Below, one piece after another: positions 61,624 through 64,000 of a stretch of 64,000 nucleotides of DNA. The stretch lies in assembly GCF_004765795.1 (NCBI RefSeq), contig NZ_SBIV01000003.1, positions 1-64,000 on the forward strand. The letters are read 5' to 3'. The position numbers and the translations under genes were made by a program. The stretch's first letter is position 1. Each line of letters opens with the position of its first letter. The notes beneath the pieces were generated by a model. The model was not told the DNA's origin, did no database searches, and worked only from the letters and a program-made list of their open reading frames with translations. Source of the stretch: Halorussus marinus (GTDB lineage: Archaea; Halobacteriota; Halobacteria; Halobacteriales; Haladaptataceae).

Positions 61624-63003
61624 GTGACCGACGGACTCCGCGCTCGCCTGTTTGCGGTCTGGCGGCGCGTCCTCTCGCTGTCGTGGCCGGTGATGGCCGA
61701 GCAGGTCCTCCGCACCCTGATGCGGACCACCGACATCGTCGTGACCGGGCTGTTCTCGCCCGCCGCAGTCGCGGCCATCGGGCTCGCGGACCTCTACGCT
61801 CGGCTCCCGCTCCGGATCGGGCTGGGGCTCGGCGGGGGTGCCATCGCGCTGTCGAGTCAGGACACGGGGAGCGACGCCACCGCCAACCGCGACGAGGCGG
61901 TCACGCAGGCCGTCCTCGTCGGCGCGCTCTCGGGGGTGCCGTTCGTGGTGTTCGGGCTCCTGTTTGGCGAGGCCGCCATCGGGGTACTCGGCGCGCCCGC
62001 CGGCGTCGCCGCGATGGGCGGCACCTACCTCGGGATCATCTTCGCCACCGCGCCGGCCCGCCACGTCGCGCTCGTCGCGGCCCGCTCGCTACAGGGCACC
62101 GGCGACACCCGGACGCCGATGTACGTCAACGTCGTCTCGAACCTCCTCAACATCGGCGGCACGGTCGCGCTCGGCCTCGGTCTCGGCCCGTTTCCGCGCT
62201 GGGAGATCGTCGGCGTCGGGGTCGCGACCGCCTTCGGCAACGTGTTCACCGCGCTCGCGCTGGTGGCGGCCATCCGGTGGGATCTGACCGAGGCGTCGTT
62301 CGCCCGCCCGACCGACGCCGTCATCGCCCGCCAACTGTTGGCCGTGAGCGCCCCGCGCATCGCGGAGGGGCTCGCGGCCACCGTCGCGGAGTTCCCGTTC
62401 AACTCGATCCTGCTCGGGTTCGGCACCGAGGTCAACGCCGCCTACCAGATCGGCCGCCGGATGTACCAGCAGGTCACCGGGCCGCTCTCGCGGGGATACA
62501 GCGTCGCCTCCAGCGTCGTCGTCGGGCAGGCGCTCGGCGAGGGCGACCCCGTCCGCGCCCGGTTCGAGGGGTGGGCGACGGGCGCGCTCGCCCTGGTTTC
62601 GGTCGGCGCCATCGGCGTCGCGCTCGTCTTCGGCGCGGACCGGCTGGTCGAGTTGTTTACCGACGACGCCGCGACCCTCGAGTACGCCGCTGACTTCGCG
62701 CGAGTGTACGGCCTCTCGGCGCCGTTCCTCGCGGTGTTCGTCGTTCTCTCGGGGGCGTTACAGGGCGGTAGCGACACACGGACCCCGTTCGTCGCCCGGA
62801 CCACGGGGATGTTCGGGTTCATGGTCGGCTTCTCGTGGCTGGTCGGGGTCGTCCTCGACTACGGCGTCGCGGGCGCGTACGCCGGCATCTTCCTCTACTA
62901 CGTCTGGTCGTTGCTCGTCGTCGGCGCCGGCTTCCGGTGGGGCGGCTGGGCGGCACGGGCGGCCGACATGATGGAAGAGCGCGGGAGCGTCGAGGAGGCC
63001 TGA
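61624..63003 (+). CDS. MATE family efflux transporter (second copy)
   Basis: The 459-residue protein has about twelve spans and the MATE two-half layout: LSWPVMAEQVLRTLMRTTDIVVTGLFSP at the start, AARSLQGTGDTRTPMYVNVV before the middle, and GALQGGSDTRTPFVARTTG in the second half. It is distinct from the MATE protein at 36773. The start GTG at 61624 follows an AT-poor leader. It exports organic cations or metabolites. The 3' end is 22 bases before the citrate synthase stop (convergent). Confidence 0.93.
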   Translation: MTDGLRARLFAVWRRVLSLSWPVMAEQVLRTLMRTTDIVVTGLFSPAAVAAIGLADLYARLPLRIGLGLGGGAIALSSQDTGSDATANRDEAVTQAVLVGALSGVPFVVFGLLFGEAAIGVLGAPAGVAAMGGTYLGIIFATAPARHVALVAARSLQGTGDTRTPMYVNVVSNLLNIGGTVALGLGLGPFPRWEIVGVGVATAFGNVFTALALVAAIRWDLTEASFARPTDAVIARQLLAVSAPRIAEGLAATVAEFPFNSILLGFGTEVNAAYQIGRRMYQQVTGPLSRGYSVASSVVVGQALGEGDPVRARFEGWATGALALVSVGAIGVALVFGADRLVELFTDDAATLEYAADFARVYGLSAPFLAVFVVLSGALQGGSDTRTPFVARTTGMFGFMVGFSWLVGVVLDYGVAGAYAGIFLYYVWSLLVVGAGFRWGGWAARAADMMEERGSVEEA

Positions 63004-63025
63004 CGGCCGAAAATAGCGTCGCCGA

Positions 63026-64000
63026 TTACCGGTCTTCGATCGGGACCCACTCGGCGTCCTTCGCGCCGACGTACTTCGCGCGCGGCCGGATCAGCCGATT
63101 GTCGTCGTACTGTTCGAGGACGTGAGCGACCCACCCGCCGGATCGGGACATCGCGAAGATGGGAGTGTAGAGGTCGATCGGGATGCCCATCTGGTAGTAC
63201 GTCGAGGCCGAGTAGAAGTCGACGTTGGGCGCGATTCCCTTCTCCTCGCGCATGTACTCCTCGATGGCGACCGACATCTCGTACCACTTCGTGTCGCCGG
63301 CGGCCTCGCCGAGCTCCTCGCTCTTCTCGCCGAGGATCTTCGCCCGGGGGTCTTTGACGTTGTAGACGCGGTGGCCGAACCCGGCGACCCGTCGGCCCTC
63401 CTCGAGCGCCGTCCGGACCCAGTCGGTCGGCTCCATGTCGCTGTCGTCGATCTCTTCGAGCATCCGCATCACGTTGGCGTTCGCGCCGCCGTGGAGCGGC
63501 CCGGCGAGGGTGCCGACCGCGCTCGTGATCGCGCTGTGGACGTCAGAGAGCGTCGAAGCGGTGACCATCCCGGAGAACGTCGAGGCGTTCAGGCCGTGGT
63601 CGGCGTGGAGGACCAGCGCCATGTCGAACGTCTCGGCCAGCACCTCGTCGGGCTCCTCGTCGTTGAGCATGTAGAGGAAGTTCTCGGCGTGATCGAGGTC
63701 TTCGCGGGGCGCGACGGGGTCGTTGCCGTTCCGGAGGCGCTTGAACGCCGCGACGGCGGTCGGGAGCTTCGCGGTGATGCGCCGGCCCTTCCGGAGGTTG
63801 ACCTCCCGGTCGGTGGGGTCGGCCGACGAGTCGTCGGGGTCGTGGGCCGACAGCATCGAGGCCACGGTCCGGACGGCCGCCATCGGCTCCTCGTCGGCGG
63901 CCGCGAGCTTCCGGACCGTATCCAGAACGTCCTCGTCGAGTTCGCGCTCGGCCGCCATCGACTCGGAGAACGCCGCGAGCTCCGCTGTGTCGGGGAGTTC
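63026..64000 (-). CDS. citZ: Citrate synthase (5' end beyond the window)
   Basis: At least 324 residues of citrate synthase are present. VLHADHGLNASTFSG and GPLHGGANANVM give active-site His residues, and AGFGHRVYNVKDPRAK gives the catalytic His and Arg. The reading frame continues leftward in the protein beyond 64000 (ELPDTAELAAFSES precedes the internal Met at 63958), so the N-terminus is missing. It condenses acetyl-CoA and oxaloacetate in the TCA cycle. It converges with the MATE gene. Confidence 0.96.
   Translation of the reverse strand, partial: ELPDTAELAAFSESMAAERELDEDVLDTVRKLAAADEEPMAAVRTVASMLSAHDPDDSSADPTDREVNLRKGRRITAKLPTAVAAFKRLRNGNDPVAPREDLDHAENFLYMLNDEEPDEVLAETFDMALVLHADHGLNASTFSGMVTASTLSDVHSAITSAVGTLAGPLHGGANANVMRMLEEIDDSDMEPTDWVRTALEEGRRVAGFGHRVYNVKDPRAKILGEKSEELGEAAGDTKWYEMSVAIEEYMREEKGIAPNVDFYSASTYYQMGIPIDLYTPIFAMSRSGGWVAHVLEQYDDNRLIRPRAKYVGAKDAEWVPIEDR

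Overview
The window is haloarchaeal (class Halobacteria) DNA. The supporting signs are very acidic proteins, GC-rich codon use, leaderless starts about 25-35 bases after TATA boxes, a TCP-1 type thermosome, Hel308, an archaeal EndA and a one-piece LeuS with archaeal neighbours. No species can be named from the sequence alone.

Region 1 (1 to about 13,100) is an accessory island with lower GC and looser codon use. In order it holds: a hairpin resembling the end of an IS200/IS605-type element; an N-terminal fragment of an Nmad3-like protein; a uracil-DNA-glycosylase-like protein; an AbiEi/AbiEii toxin-antitoxin pair preceded by a duplicated 31-base motif; a zinc-ribbon protein; a SpoIIAA/SEC14-like protein; an overlapping CARF-like plus PIN-nuclease pair without any CRISPR locus in view; a tyrosine recombinase with a small coupled gene; a winged-helix protein; a recombinase homologue that appears to have lost its nucleophilic tyrosine; an HNH endonuclease; and a second zinc-ribbon recombinase that closes the island.

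Region 2 (about 13,500 to 28,500) looks like a catabolic cluster for an amino-acid-derived compatible solute, most likely ectoine. It encodes a DoeA/EutD-type ectoine hydrolase (an M24 fold without metal ligands), an AstE/aspartoacylase-family deacylase, an M20 amidohydrolase, two class III aminotransferases, RidA, a BCCT importer, a D-2-hydroxyacid dehydrogenase and a large FAD/Fe-S oxidoreductase. Several promoters carry related copies of a motif whose best form is the 19-base palindrome CATACAC-N5-GTGTATG. In two genes this palindrome ends exactly on the start codon, which suggests one shared regulator. A 47-codon gene overlaps the BCCT start, and a 56-codon gene overlaps the M20 stop.

Region 3 (about 28,600 to 64,000) is core chromosome. 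It contains trpS-endA, hel308, a MATE transporter, lipA, a 2-oxoacid dehydrogenase operon (E1 alpha, E1 beta, E2, then threonine deaminase, a LUD protein and E3), pheA, an Hsp20, a peroxiredoxin, leuS, an ATP-grasp ligase, an ornithine cyclodeaminase-family protein, the thermosome, tRNA-Ser(GGA), RidA plus a second threonine deaminase, a second MATE transporter, and citrate synthase running off the right edge. Next to tRNA-Ser lies a duplicated piece of its 3' end, as left by an integrated element.
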